64,000 nt of DNA, taken from positions 1,612,001-1,676,000 of the forward strand of contig NZ_FRAQ01000001.1 of the NCBI RefSeq assembly GCF_900142385.1, given 5' to 3'. This stretch comes from Marinobacter antarcticus (GTDB lineage: Bacteria > Pseudomonadota > Gammaproteobacteria > Pseudomonadales > Oleiphilaceae). The notes under the pieces were generated by a model, which saw nothing but the letters and a program-made list of their open reading frames with translations, was not told the DNA's origin and did no database searches. The translations under genes and the position numbers were made by a program. This document shows positions 1-8,710 of the stretch, piece after piece; position 1 is the stretch's first letter; every line of letters starts with the position of its first letter.

Positions 1-1256
1 CCCGTGGCAAGCAGTAAAAAGCCAATCACCGTGTTGCTGACGGCGGTGTAGTCCGTACGTTTGTTGCCTCCCGCCATGTCCACCAGATAGGTCTTCCGAC
101 CCAGCCTTACCCCCGCGTGGGCAATGCTCAAAACAAAGAAAGCCAGCGGATAAAACCAGCCATTGCCCACACCCGTACCGGCAAACATTGCAGTAAGACC
201 AACAGCCAGGCACACAGCGCTCGCGATGGCGGCGCCGCGAATCATTACCCGGCGGCTGGACGAATCGGCCATCCAGCCCCAGAAGCTGGCGGATAGGGAA
301 CTGGCCAGACTACTCGCCAGAAGAAACACGCCAAGCATCAAGGCCGTATCCGACTCTTTCTGCGCCAGTACGACAAAGTAGGGTGAGGCCAGAGCCGAGC
401 ACAACAGAAGTGCGCGGGTAATAACGAAGTTACGAAAAGGCCCGTCATCGCGCAGCAACGACAGGCTTTTGAAGGCTTCCGTGATGGCGTTGCCGCCCCC
501 GCCGGTTTCACCTTCGTGTTCCTTCACGCCCGCAAACAGGAACCCGGCAATAACCCAGAGTGCCGCTGCCAGCAGAAGCAGGAGGCTGTAAAATGCAAGA
601 GTGGGGTCGCCTCGCTCCCAGAACAGCAAAGCCGTCAGGATAACGGTGGCGGTGCCACCTATGGTGGTTGCAAGGCCTGAGAGCCTGCCTCGGCGGGTTT
701 TCGGAACGCATTTGCCCTGTACGTCTTTCATGGCCACGGAGCAAAAGCCCCGTGACAGGGAAAACAGGATCAGCGCACCTATGATGCCGCCACCGGCGGT
801 ATAGCCTTCAAGAAACCAGACGCATGCGGCCATGGCCACAACGCTCGCCGCCTGACCAAAGCTGCCGAGAGTCCAGAACCATTTACGCACAGGTTTGCGA
901 CGAACCCAGGCCGCGATCATCATCTGGGGCACCATGGAGCCGGATTCCCGGATGGGAACGAGCCAGGCTACCAGCGCAGGCGCGCCTATGGCACTCATCA
1001 GCCATGCCAGTACCGTTTTCGGGCTGATCAGAAGGTCGCCCAGCTTGGTCAGCACGTTGGCTGCAAGGATCAGGAAAAAGTTGCGCGGTACTACTTGGCA
1101 GGCTTCCGCTGGTATGTCCTTGCAGACCCGGGCGTCTTCCTCGTTGGCAATCAGGCTGTAGAGCCGGTCAACAGACTGTTCGAGTGCGCCGGTTGTCGCC
1201 TGAGCGTCCTCTTGTGAAGAGTTATCGTTCTGTAAAGGTGTCTGTTGCTGGGGCAA
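1..1256 (-). CDS. MFS transporter, 3' end cut off by the window edge
   Basis: Reading the minus strand gives one open frame of 418 codons that continues past base 1. It contains about ten strongly hydrophobic segments separated by short basic loops, such as RKPVRKW and KTRRGRL, as in the major facilitator superfamily of inner-membrane transporters. The first 50 residues are polar (Gln/Asp/Glu rich) and probably cytoplasmic. No ATG lies near the 5' end. I chose the TTG at 1256-1254 because a GGAGGA stands seven bases before it; an in-frame TTG at 1286 is the alternative. The substrate cannot be told from sequence. The gene points away from rlmJ and seems to be transcribed alone or with genes beyond the window. 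Confidence 0.8.
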   Translation of the reverse strand, partial: MPQQQTPLQNDNSSQEDAQATTGALEQSVDRLYSLIANEEDARVCKDIPAEACQVVPRNFFLILAANVLTKLGDLLISPKTVLAWLMSAIGAPALVAWLVPIRESGSMVPQMMIAAWVRRKPVRKWFWTLGSFGQAASVVAMAACVWFLEGYTAGGGIIGALILFSLSRGFCSVAMKDVQGKCVPKTRRGRLSGLATTIGGTATVILTALLFWERGDPTLAFYSLLLLLAAALWVIAGFLFAGVKEHEGETGGGGNAITEAFKSLSLLRDDGPFRNFVITRALLLCSALASPYFVVLAQKESDTALMLGVFLLASSLASSLSASFWGWMADSSSRRVMIRGAAIASAVCLAVGLTAMFAGTGVGNGWFYPLAFFVLSIAHAGVRLGRKTYLVDMAGGNKRTDYTAVSNTVIGFLLLAT

Positions 1257-1620
1257 ACTGCCGTCCTCCGGGAAATGGATAGCCAAGGATACCAGCCGGG
1301 CCGGCACCCCTGAACCCCGGAATGCAGATCAGCGCTTCATTGTTTGTTCCCGGGCGGTTACAGCCACTGTGACAATGATATTAGCGCAGCCTGCGCTCAT
1401 TGCGGCTGCGATAGTCAGCGCCAGAGAGGCGGGTTGAAACATGACTTTCATTGACAGCTTCGGGCTCCATGAATACTTATATGAATTATATGTATTATCA
1501 TTCGTAATAATGTTAACTAGAACGCCATAACGCAAGAGGGCTTTCACGTTCTTGATCCGGAGAGAAAAAATAATGAGTCGCTCAGAGGTTCCCTTGCACT
1601 GACGGCACGCGCTCGGGCTT
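1257..1620. other. Intergenic region between divergent MFS gene and rlmJ
   Basis: This gap holds an AT-rich stretch at about 1470-1515, which contrasts with the GC-rich surroundings and is the likely promoter zone. An imperfect AT palindrome lies near 1472-1494. A nine-codon frame (1573-1602) is preceded by GGAGAG and could be a leader peptide, but nothing else supports it. A 72-codon minus-strand frame at 1329-1547 has no good ribosome binding site and I do not call it. Confidence 0.4.
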
Positions 1621-1647
1621 AATAGCTCCTGTTAACAGGGAGCTATT
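1621..1647 (+). promoter_or_regulatory. Hairpin covering the rlmJ ribosome binding site
   Basis: AATAGCTCC (1621-1629) is complementary to GGAGCTATT (1639-1647), giving a nine-pair stem around the small palindrome TGTTAACA. The right arm contains the GGGAG Shine-Dalgarno element of rlmJ and ends one base before its ATG. In RNA it would hide the start site; in DNA the same symmetry could be an operator. The pairing is seen directly; a regulatory role is inferred. Confidence 0.55.
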
Positions 1648-1648
1648 T

Positions 1649-2488
1649 ATGCTGAGTTACCTTCATGCCTTTCACGCCGGGAACTTTGCGGATGTTCAGA
1701 AGCACACGGCGTTAACGCTTGCTCTTTCCATGATGCAGGCGAAGCCGTCGGCCATTGCCTGCTTTGACACCCACGCGGGCAGTGCCATCTACGATCTTGA
1801 GAGCGAACGGGCCCGGAAAACGGCGGAAGCGGATGCAGGCGTGCAAAAGCTTTGGGCGTGCCGGAGCGGTTTACACTCCGAAGACTGGCAGCCGGTTATG
1901 GAGGTGTTGTCACGGTTCAACGCCGGTGAGGGCCGGCTGACGGTTTACCCCGGCTCTCCAGCCTGGTTTCGCCAGTTCTTGCGCCCGGGCGATTCGTTGA
2001 CGGCGTTTGAATTACATCCCACTGAAAGTAGCCAGCTTGCCGGTTGGGCCGCAGAGCAGAGGGTGCGAGTTATGCACGAAGACGGCTTGAAGGGGCTGTT
2101 GAGGCAGCTTCCGCCCGCGCAACCCAGGCTGATGGTGCTGATTGATCCTTCCTACGAGATCAAATCCGAGTACCTTGATGTTGCAAAGACCTTGCAAAAA
2201 GCTTGGCAGAAATGCCGCCACGGGGTTTATCTTGTGTGGTATCCGGTACTTACCAGCGGCTTGCAGGCGACATTAAAACAGGCTGTTATAGACAGCTCCG
2301 TTCGCAAAGTGTGGTGCAGTGAAGTCCATCTGAAAACGCCTCCGGAGCGTGGTATGACCGGTTCGGGCATGCTGGTGGTCAATCCGCCGTGGGGATTTGA
2401 TGATCGTCTTACTGACATGATTGAGCAGATTTCCGGACAACAGGCGCTAGGCCTTTCACACGAACATGGCTGGCTGGTACCTGAGTAA
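1649..2488 (+). CDS. rlmJ: 23S rRNA (adenine2030-N6)-methyltransferase RlmJ
   Basis: The 279-residue product matches RlmJ from end to end: the family N-terminus with HAGNFADVQKH, the S-adenosylmethionine-binding region around residues 38-50, and the catalytic tetrad DPSY at 166-169. Canonical members carry DPPY, so Ser replaces the second Pro here. RlmJ methylates A2030 of 23S rRNA before ribosome assembly and is cytoplasmic and non-essential in E. coli. The length is normal (about 280). The start has a GGGAG site that lies inside a hairpin, so translation may be structure-controlled. The downstream gene begins 76 bases later at its best-supported start. Confidence 0.93.
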   Translation: MLSYLHAFHAGNFADVQKHTALTLALSMMQAKPSAIACFDTHAGSAIYDLESERARKTAEADAGVQKLWACRSGLHSEDWQPVMEVLSRFNAGEGRLTVYPGSPAWFRQFLRPGDSLTAFELHPTESSQLAGWAAEQRVRVMHEDGLKGLLRQLPPAQPRLMVLIDPSYEIKSEYLDVAKTLQKAWQKCRHGVYLVWYPVLTSGLQATLKQAVIDSSVRKVWCSEVHLKTPPERGMTGSGMLVVNPPWGFDDRLTDMIEQISGQQALGLSHEHGWLVPE

Positions 2489-2564
2489 ATCGGGCATGAG
2501 TCGGTCGGAATCTGGTAAATACAAGAATACCGGCCAATCGTTTGGCCATGCAGGAGCCGTTTTT

Positions 2565-3857
2565 TTGAAGGACAAACCTAACGAGAATAAAGATGACCCT
2601 TGCCTTCCTGGCGGCCTGATACCCGCCGAGCAGTGGGTATTGCCGCAGACATCAGTGCGACGATCACTGAAGGATGCTCTTGGACACGCGCTCAAACAAT
2701 TGCGCGCTGGTGTGTCTCAGGTGGAAGAGCCGTTTGAAAGCATGGATGATCTGCCAGAGTTATCTGCCACCGAGCAGAGACGGCTGGCCCCTGAGCCGGA
2801 TTTTTCAGATCAGGCGATGGCTATCGACCGCTGCCTGGAGGATGCCCGCTCCGAGGGTGCGCTCAGACGTGAGGTTGTCTGCCTGATAGCTCCGCCGTTT
2901 TCCGGTGTTCAGCAGGCGCTTTCCAGCTTTTCAGAGGGTATTCGGCCTGCCCGGGATGGAGGGAATGAAGAAGGCTGGACCATTATTTTACCGCCGGATA
3001 CGCTTCTGTTTGATGATCAGGAGGCCGGTGAATGGTGGGATAAACAGGATCTTTCTCGCCCCTGGATCATTCCTGAGCTTGCAGATTTCTGGCTCCGACG
3101 CCTTTCAGGCTTGGCACTGGTAAAGGAACTTTTTCGGCGGATCGCGAATGGTGATGCAGGCGCAGGTATTGTCGGATGCTCAAGTTGGTGCTGGCAATAT
3201 TGGGGGCATTATCTTGAGAATGCACAGATGTCGCCCTGGACACCAGCGCCCATGGATTCCGAGCGGCTGGGTCTATGGTTGACACAATTGGCGTCGGGTA
3301 GCGGTAAATCCTCGGTGAGCGCGCGAACGGCTGGTGATGGTCTGTATGTTTTACCCATAGCCGAAACAGACGAAACTGAAAAAAACAAAAGCAGTAAAAA
3401 GCGCAAATACAGCACATTTTTGCGAGACCTGGCCGCCCTGTCTCGCGGGAATCCCGGCGTGGCCCTGGCTATCTGGCAGAGATCTATACGGGGCCGCCCA
3501 GATGATGACGCCAAGGTGGAGGAGGCAGATGAGACGTCAGATAGGCAGAGTCGGACAGCCGATTGCTGGGTTGTGCCACTGGACCGGTTGAGCTTGCCGA
3601 CGATGCCGCAGAGCAAAAAGAGCTTCACCGGTTTTGTGCTTCACGGGCTGCTGCAGCACAACGGCCTTGATGCGGCCTCACTGGAATCTGTTACCGGCGT
3701 TTCTGCTCACGAACTGAGCCTGCTGCTGTCCCGTCTGAACCGTGCTGAACTGGTGGTATATGAACCGTCCCGTGGGCACTGGCAAGTAACAGCTATCGGC
3801 TACCCCACTGTCAGGCGCCACCTGCAGAGCTGGGGGTTCCCGGTTGATCAATTCTAG
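2565..3857 (+). CDS. Unrecognised NTPase-like protein with C-terminal winged-helix region
   Basis: I do not recognise this protein. The TTG at 2565 is preceded by AGGAG at eight bases and gives 430 residues; ATGs at 2496 and 2466 (overlapping rlmJ) lack ribosome binding sites. Residues 109-119 (APPFSGVQQAL) resemble a P-loop in position and context, after a hydrophobic strand and before a helix, but the Gly-Lys-Ser/Thr of a working Walker A is missing. A Lys/Glu-rich linker sits near residues 290-305. The last 77 residues look like a winged-helix fold (helix, helix, then a VVYEPSRGHWQVT wing). There is no signal peptide or membrane segment. The stop codon overlaps the ribosome binding site of the following MscS gene, so the two are probably translated together. 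A decayed STAND/AAA-type regulator is my inference. Confidence 0.6.
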   Translation: MKDKPNENKDDPCLPGGLIPAEQWVLPQTSVRRSLKDALGHALKQLRAGVSQVEEPFESMDDLPELSATEQRRLAPEPDFSDQAMAIDRCLEDARSEGALRREVVCLIAPPFSGVQQALSSFSEGIRPARDGGNEEGWTIILPPDTLLFDDQEAGEWWDKQDLSRPWIIPELADFWLRRLSGLALVKELFRRIANGDAGAGIVGCSSWCWQYWGHYLENAQMSPWTPAPMDSERLGLWLTQLASGSGKSSVSARTAGDGLYVLPIAETDETEKNKSSKKRKYSTFLRDLAALSRGNPGVALAIWQRSIRGRPDDDAKVEEADETSDRQSRTADCWVVPLDRLSLPTMPQSKKSFTGFVLHGLLQHNGLDAASLESVTGVSAHELSLLLSRLNRAELVVYEPSRGHWQVTAIGYPTVRRHLQSWGFPVDQF

Positions 3858-3865
3858 GAGTCGCT

Positions 3866-4669
3866 ATGATAGATGATCTCGGAATAAAGGGTGCTTTTGC
3901 CTCCATAACCGGGCAGGCGCTGTGGAAGGCGTTGCTCGTTATTGTTATCGTTTCGCTGATTACGGTTGCGGTCCAGAAAGTGGTTCCCCGAGTTGCGGGG
4001 AAGCTTGGTGGCAAGCCGCGTCTTTACCTCCTGGCCTCTGTACCTTTGTTTCGGCTGTTGATGATCCTAGCCACGATTGTAGTGGTGGTTCCGATTCTGG
4101 TGGAGCCGTCGTTCGAAAATATGATGGCAATCTTCGGCGCTCTGGCCCTGGCATTTGGTTTCGCTTTCAAGGATTACGCCAGCAGCCTGATCGCTGGCAT
4201 CGTTACCCTTTTCGAAATGCCCTACCGGCCCGGCGACTGGATTGAAGTGGATGGTCAGTACGGTGAAGTACGAGCCATAGGTGCGCGTGCTGCCGAGATT
4301 GTCACACCCGACGATACTGTTGTGATCATCCCTCACAACAAACTTTGGAACTCCTTGATTGCCAACGGCAACGATGGCACCGACAACCTGATGTGTGTGG
4401 CAGACTTTCACCTGGAGGCGAATCATGATGTCAGTCGGGTACGGGAGCTGCTTCGGGACGTGGCTTTTACCAGCCCCCGAACAAAAACCTGGCAGCCGGT
4501 ATTGGTGATCGTTTTCAACAAGCCTTGGGGTATGCACTATCGACTGAAAGCTTACCCATTTGATCCCAAAGAACAGTTTCAGTTTATCTCCGAACTCACA
4601 GCGCGCGGTTCGGCGGAATTGGCCCGCCAGGGCGTGAAGTTTGTTTCTGCGCCGGTTACTGCGAACTGA
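3866..4669 (+). CDS. Small MscS-family mechanosensitive ion channel
   Basis: The 267-residue protein has two or three hydrophobic segments in its first 100 residues. It then has the MscS pore-lining helix rich in Gly and Ala (ALALAFGFAFKDYASS), followed by the beta domain with YRPGDWIEVDGQYGEV and PHNKLWN. This is the minimal MscS architecture, an inner-membrane channel that opens under membrane tension. AGGAG overlaps the stop of the upstream NTPase-like gene and ends five bases before the ATG, implying co-translation. The C-terminal domain is shorter than usual. The pairing with a putative cytosolic regulator suggests a gated or signal-controlled channel, but that is inference. Confidence 0.85.
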   Translation: MIDDLGIKGAFASITGQALWKALLVIVIVSLITVAVQKVVPRVAGKLGGKPRLYLLASVPLFRLLMILATIVVVVPILVEPSFENMMAIFGALALAFGFAFKDYASSLIAGIVTLFEMPYRPGDWIEVDGQYGEVRAIGARAAEIVTPDDTVVIIPHNKLWNSLIANGNDGTDNLMCVADFHLEANHDVSRVRELLRDVAFTSPRTKTWQPVLVIVFNKPWGMHYRLKAYPFDPKEQFQFISELTARGSAELARQGVKFVSAPVTAN

Positions 4670-4748
4670 TCTGCGAATCAGTCAGCGAAAGCTGCGATGT
4701 GCAGAGTCTTGAAAAAAGCAGTTTGGGCGAGACACGGGGAGAGCTTTA

Positions 4749-5654
4749 ATGAAGGATCAGAAAACAGCCATGTTGTATGGGCTGGGTACAGTTCTGCTTT
4801 GGTCTACGGTTGCTACGGCCTTCAAACTGGCGCTTGCGGATCTGGCGCCGGTACAGATGTTGCTGGTCGCCTGCGCCTCGTCTGTTCTGGTTATGGCTGT
4901 CATTCTGCTGTTGCAGAAGCGCTGGTACCTGGTGTTCTCACTGCGCAAAAAGCAGTACGCCCAGTCGTTTGGCATGGGGCTGATCAATCCATGCCTGTAT
5001 TACTTTTTTCTCTTTGGCGCCTTTGACCGGCTGCCAGCCCAGGAGGCCCAGCCGTTAAATTACACCTGGGCACTGGTTCTGGCATATTTGTCGGTGCCCT
5101 TTCTGGGGCAGCGCCTGCGCAAGCTGGACATTATTGCCGGGCTGGTATGTTATGCGGGAGTGGTGGTGATCGCCACTCGTGGTGCCGTTACCACTATGAG
5201 CTTTTCAGACCCGCTGGGCGTCTCTTTGGCAATAGGCAGTACGCTCGTTTGGGCCTCGTACTGGATAATAGCTACCCGCGACACCCGCGATCCCGTGGTG
5301 GGGCTGTTCCTGAACTTTCTGTTCGGCCTGCCGGTGATTGCGCTGATCTGCTGGTGGACAGAGGGGTTGGCTCTGCCGGTAACAGGCTCCCTGGTGGCGG
5401 CCGTATACGTAGGCGTGTTTGAGATGGGCATTGCTTTTGTGCTCTGGTCTTACGCCATGAAAAAGGCGGAAAATACTTCCCGAGTGAGCAACCTGATCTT
5501 TATTTCGCCGTTCCTGTCTCTTGTGTTTATCTACTTTATCCTTGGCGAGCAGATTCTGCCTTCAACTTACATCGGCCTGGTGCTGATCATGATGGGGCTT
5601 TGGTTGCAGCAAAAAAAAGTGAAGGAGCGAGAGCAGGAACTTGCAGATGGCTAG
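4749..5654 (+). CDS. EamA/DMT-family transporter
   Basis: The 301 residues form ten hydrophobic segments arranged as two EamA repeats, the hallmark of the drug/metabolite transporter superfamily. The second repeat ends with [16 protein letters not shown], the usual conserved tail before the last helix, and a basic cytoplasmic tail follows. The substrate is unknown; relatives export amino acids or other metabolites. A GGGAG lies before the ATG. The 3' end overlaps the start of the GIY-YIG gene by eight bases, so the two are likely one transcript. Confidence 0.85.
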   Translation: MKDQKTAMLYGLGTVLLWSTVATAFKLALADLAPVQMLLVACASSVLVMAVILLLQKRWYLVFSLRKKQYAQSFGMGLINPCLYYFFLFGAFDRLPAQEAQPLNYTWALVLAYLSVPFLGQRLRKLDIIAGLVCYAGVVVIATRGAVTTMSFSDPLGVSLAIGSTLVWASYWIIATRDTRDPVVGLFLNFLFGLPVIALICWWTEGLALPVTGSLVAAVYVGVFEMGIAFVLWSYAMKKAENTSRVSNLIFISPFLSLVFIYFILGEQILPSTYIGLVLIMMGLWLQQKKVKEREQELADG

Positions 5655-5925
5655 TGGCTGGTTTGTTTACATGGTTCGCACTGCCGGTGGCGCGCTCTAT
5701 ACCGGCATTAGCACGGATGTCTCGCGACGATTTTCCGAACATCAGGCCGGCGCCCCCAAGGGCGCACGAAGCCTGAGGGGCAAGGGCCCGCTGGAGCTGG
5801 TGTTCTGCTCACCGGCGGGTGACCGCAGCCGGGCATCAAAGCTTGAGTGGCACATCAAACAATGGCCGAGGCAACGCAAAGAGGCGCTTGTACTCGGTGA
5901 GCTCAGCCTGCCAGATGCTCTCTGA
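5647..5925 (+). CDS. GIY-YIG domain protein (UPF0213/YhbQ type)
   Basis: A 92-residue protein made of a single GIY-YIG fold: VYMV near residue 8 and LYTGIS near residue 18 are the paired motifs, followed by the catalytic-type Arg in DVSRRFSEH and a late Glu in KLEWHIKQ. Stand-alone GIY-YIG proteins of this size are widespread; E. coli YhbQ is related and has been linked to DNA cleavage. I prefer ATG 5647, preceded by AGGA, over the in-frame TTG at 5641. It overlaps the EamA gene by eight bases at its 5' end and the convergent esterase gene by 23 bases at its 3' end. Confidence 0.85.
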   Translation: MASGWFVYMVRTAGGALYTGISTDVSRRFSEHQAGAPKGARSLRGKGPLELVFCSPAGDRSRASKLEWHIKQWPRQRKEALVLGELSLPDAL

Positions 5926-6796
5926 TGTGCCCGCCTGCCGTTTGCACAGCGGCGGTGGCTCTATCCAGTTGGCCGCTGTGGACCTGAAATACGTGCCAAA
6001 GGCTGTTAAATACCTCAAGCTGGGTTTTCACCCCGGCTTTTCTGGCCGCATCTGCGAGCCGTTCAGCATCGTTGAGCAGGATTTCCTGGCTTCCGACCTG
6101 GATCAGTAACGGCGGCAAATCCCTGAAACTGCCGAAAACGGGTGAAATCAGGGGGGTGTGCAGAGATTCCTGGCCGGCGTAAAGTTTCGCTGCCTTGGCT
6201 GTCCAGCGCGCTTGCAGCACGGGCTCGCATTCGGGTGAATACAGCGCTTCCTGAGTCAGATCCACCCAGGGTGAAAAAACTGTAAGGGAGGCGGGCAGGG
6301 GCTGATTGTTGTCACGCAACCGCATGGCCAGCGCGATAGTCAGTCCGCCGCCGGCAGAGTCACCGGCAATGGCAATTTGCCCCGGTGCGAATCCTTCATT
6401 AATCAGCGCCAGCCAGGCGGCCTCTGCATCGTCCAGTGCGGCCGGGAAAGGATGCTCCGGAGCAAGGCGGTAGTCCGGTGTAACCACCATGCAGCCGCTG
6501 GCTTTGGCCAGATGCCCGGTAAGGCCTTTGTGGGTGGCGGCCGAACCGATGATATAGCCGCCGCCGTGCAAATACAGCACGGCGCCGCGTGTTGCCTGGC
6601 CGAAAGAGCTCCTGATAACCGGCCTGTCTGCCAGTGTATTTGCCTGGAAACGGCAGCCACGGGGCGGAACTGAGCTCCGGTAAGCCTGGCTTATCAATGT
6701 ACGTTGAACCGAAACCGGAATGGCCGGGTGAAGCGCCGGCCTGACCAGGCGATTCATGGTCTGGCGCAGTCCGGATTCAAGAAGATGTTGCAACAT
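5903..6796 (-). CDS. Hormone-sensitive-lipase-type alpha/beta hydrolase (esterase family IV)
   Basis: The 297-residue protein carries the HGGGY oxyanion motif (about residue 76) and the GDSAGGG nucleophile elbow, the two signatures of the bacterial HSL/family IV esterases. A likely acid lies in the GSQEILLND region and the catalytic His in SLWHVFQ near the C-terminus. Such enzymes cleave short to medium acyl esters in the cytoplasm. There is no signal peptide. The gene is divergent from a second, unrelated hydrolase across a 79-base gap and convergent with the GIY-YIG gene. The natural substrate is unknown. Confidence 0.87.
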   Translation of the reverse strand: MLQHLLESGLRQTMNRLVRPALHPAIPVSVQRTLISQAYRSSVPPRGCRFQANTLADRPVIRSSFGQATRGAVLYLHGGGYIIGSAATHKGLTGHLAKASGCMVVTPDYRLAPEHPFPAALDDAEAAWLALINEGFAPGQIAIAGDSAGGGLTIALAMRLRDNNQPLPASLTVFSPWVDLTQEALYSPECEPVLQARWTAKAAKLYAGQESLHTPLISPVFGSFRDLPPLLIQVGSQEILLNDAERLADAARKAGVKTQLEVFNSLWHVFQVHSGQLDRATAAVQTAGGHIREHLAG

Positions 6797-6875
6797 CTGT
6801 GTTATGTCCCCGCTATGGGTTAGGATTGTGCATCGTAATTCGTATTATCTATTCATGACAGGCGCTTAACTCTAC

Positions 6876-7892
6876 GTGTACTGGAAAACAGATACCATAG
6901 AAATACCGGATTGGGATCGTGGATCCCTGCTGGAGAGGCTTGAGCTTTTTGACCCGGAGGGACGGGAAGAGCTTAGCGAGGAAATGGTTGCATACTGCCG
7001 TTTTTATGGCCTTGATCTCTGGGTTGAACACCCGGATATTGCCTATCATCAGGGCTACGTAGCAGCAGGCAGGCATGAGGTCATGGTGCATTACTTCCGG
7101 CTACCGGAACCTCGTGCAGAGCGTGGCACCGTGTTCATTCTGCACGGCTATTTTGATCATGTAGGTTTGTACAGCCAGTTGATTGACCGTTGCCTCGGAG
7201 CCGGTTTCGATGTCCTGGCCTATGACCAGCCGGGTCATGGACTTTCCAGTGGGACACCTGCGGCAATTGGTAGCTTCCTGGAATATCAGGGGGTATTGTC
7301 GGAAGTTATGGCCCATGTTCGTGACAAAGTTCGTGGGCCTTGGTTCGCTGTGGGCCAGAGTACGGGGAGCGCTATATTGATTGATTATCTGCTGTCGAAC
7401 CACCACTCCCCAGAGACATCAGAGTTTCGTAAAGTGGTTTTACTTGCGCCCCTGATCCGACCGGCAGGCTGGCTTGGTGCCAGAGTTCTGCACACTATGG
7501 CAAAACCTTTTATTACCCGCTGGCAGCGTGTATTTTCAGCAAATAGCGGTAATACGCGGTTTTTGCGCTTTCTGCGGGATCACGATCCGCTGCAGGCGAG
7601 AGCGGTGCACGTCGACTGGGTAAGTGCGCTGCGCACATGGATACCGCACATTGAGTCTGCCCGCCCGGTTAACTTCCCGGTCACGGTCGTTCAGGGCGAA
7701 AAAGATCTGACAGTAGATTGGCAGCACAACCTGAGAATTATCCGCAACAAGTTTGCATCGGTAGAGGAAGTGAGAATTGCCAACGGCCGTCATCATCTGG
7801 TGAACGAAGCCAAGGATTTACAGGCAACCGTATTCAATAAGATTATTGATACCTTTAATCATTCAACAGCAGACGCCCCTGAAAACTCCTGA
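6876..7892 (+). CDS. Alpha/beta hydrolase, lysophospholipase/monoglyceride-lipase-like
   Basis: The 338-residue protein belongs to the serine aminopeptidase S33/Hydrolase_4 group: HGYFDHVGLY forms the oxyanion strand, DQPGHGLS the typical loop, and GQSTGSA contains the nucleophile Ser. The acid is the Asp of GEKDLTVDW and the His lies in NGRHHLVNEA. Relatives act on lysophospholipids or monoacylglycerols. The start is a GTG at 6876; its ribosome binding site is weak, so the exact N-terminus is uncertain. There is no clear signal peptide. The OmpA-type lipoprotein gene begins 78 bases downstream on the same strand. Confidence 0.82.
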   Translation: MYWKTDTIEIPDWDRGSLLERLELFDPEGREELSEEMVAYCRFYGLDLWVEHPDIAYHQGYVAAGRHEVMVHYFRLPEPRAERGTVFILHGYFDHVGLYSQLIDRCLGAGFDVLAYDQPGHGLSSGTPAAIGSFLEYQGVLSEVMAHVRDKVRGPWFAVGQSTGSAILIDYLLSNHHSPETSEFRKVVLLAPLIRPAGWLGARVLHTMAKPFITRWQRVFSANSGNTRFLRFLRDHDPLQARAVHVDWVSALRTWIPHIESARPVNFPVTVVQGEKDLTVDWQHNLRIIRNKFASVEEVRIANGRHHLVNEAKDLQATVFNKIIDTFNHSTADAPENS

Positions 7893-7970
7893 GTGCTTGA
7901 TAAAGAGGCCAGAGGGTTTGAAGGCTTAAAGCTTGAAAGGCGCCTGAAAAAACCGCCACAGGAGAATACT

Positions 7971-8627
7971 GTGAAGAAGACAATGCTCGCATTAGCAGTG
8001 ACGACCATGGGCCTCGCCGGCTGTATGACCTATGACCCGTACACCGGGGAGCAGTCAACCTCGGATGCCACAAAAGGCAGCATTATCGGCGCTATCGGTG
8101 GCGCAGCCGTCGGTGCGGCAACCTCCAGTAAAAGCGACCGTGGTAAAGGCGCTCTGATCGGGGCAGCAAGCGGCGCAGCCATTGGTGGCGGCATCGGCTA
8201 TTATATGGACCGGCAGGAAGCGCAGTTGCGGCAGAAGCTGGAAGGTTCCGGCGTTCGTGTTGTCCGTAACGGTGATCAGATCGAGCTCATCATGCCCGGT
8301 AATATCACTTTTGATCTGAACCAGACCTCAATTCGGGGTGGCTTCACAAACACGCTGGAGTCTGTTGCCCTGGTGCTGAAAGAGTTCGACAAGACCATTA
8401 TCCAGATCGAAGGCCATACAGACAGCTCGGGTTCGGACAGCTACAACCAGTTGCTCAGCGAGCGCCGTGCCGGCTCCGTGCGGGACTTCCTGCTCAACCA
8501 AGGTATTGAGTCCAGACGTACCCGTGCTGTGGGCTACGGTGAGCGCTACCCGATGGCTTCCAACGACACCTCTGCTGGGCGTGAACAGAACCGTCGCGTA
8601 GAGCTGACTCTGGTTCCAATACAGTAA
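7971..8627 (+). CDS. OmpA-family outer-membrane lipoprotein with glycine-zipper segment (YiaD-like)
   Basis: I start the gene at GTG 7971, preceded by AGGAGA, because this yields a clean lipoprotein signal peptide with LAGC cleavage at Cys18; the longer frame from 7893 would bury it. The mature 200 residues have two glycine-zipper segments (GAIGGAAVGAA and GAASGAAIGGG) and then an OmpA C-terminal domain with the peptidoglycan-binding core IEGHTDSSG and REQNRRVEL. E. coli YiaD has this layout. It likely anchors the outer membrane to the cell wall. A strong terminator follows. Confidence 0.9.
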   Translation: MKKTMLALAVTTMGLAGCMTYDPYTGEQSTSDATKGSIIGAIGGAAVGAATSSKSDRGKGALIGAASGAAIGGGIGYYMDRQEAQLRQKLEGSGVRVVRNGDQIELIMPGNITFDLNQTSIRGGFTNTLESVALVLKEFDKTIIQIEGHTDSSGSDSYNQLLSERRAGSVRDFLLNQGIESRRTRAVGYGERYPMASNDTSAGREQNRRVELTLVPIQ

Positions 8628-8660
8628 TCAGTTAACAGCCTGAGTTCCGGCGTTGCCGGC

Positions 8661-8699
8661 CATAAAAAAACCGGAGCAGAGTGCTCCGGTTTTTTTATG
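8661..8699. terminator. Bidirectional rho-independent terminator
   Basis: An 18-base perfect inverted repeat (8661-8678 with 8682-8699) around a GAG loop, with an A tract on the left and a T tract on the right, lies between the converging ompA-like and serA genes and can stop transcripts from both. Confidence 0.93.
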
Positions 8700-8710
8700 G
8701 CTGATGGTGC

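Noticed and set aside
1329..1547. 72-codon minus-strand frame with a hydrophobic stretch
   Set aside because: No ribosome binding site at a usable distance for either possible start, and it overlaps the AT-rich promoter zone.
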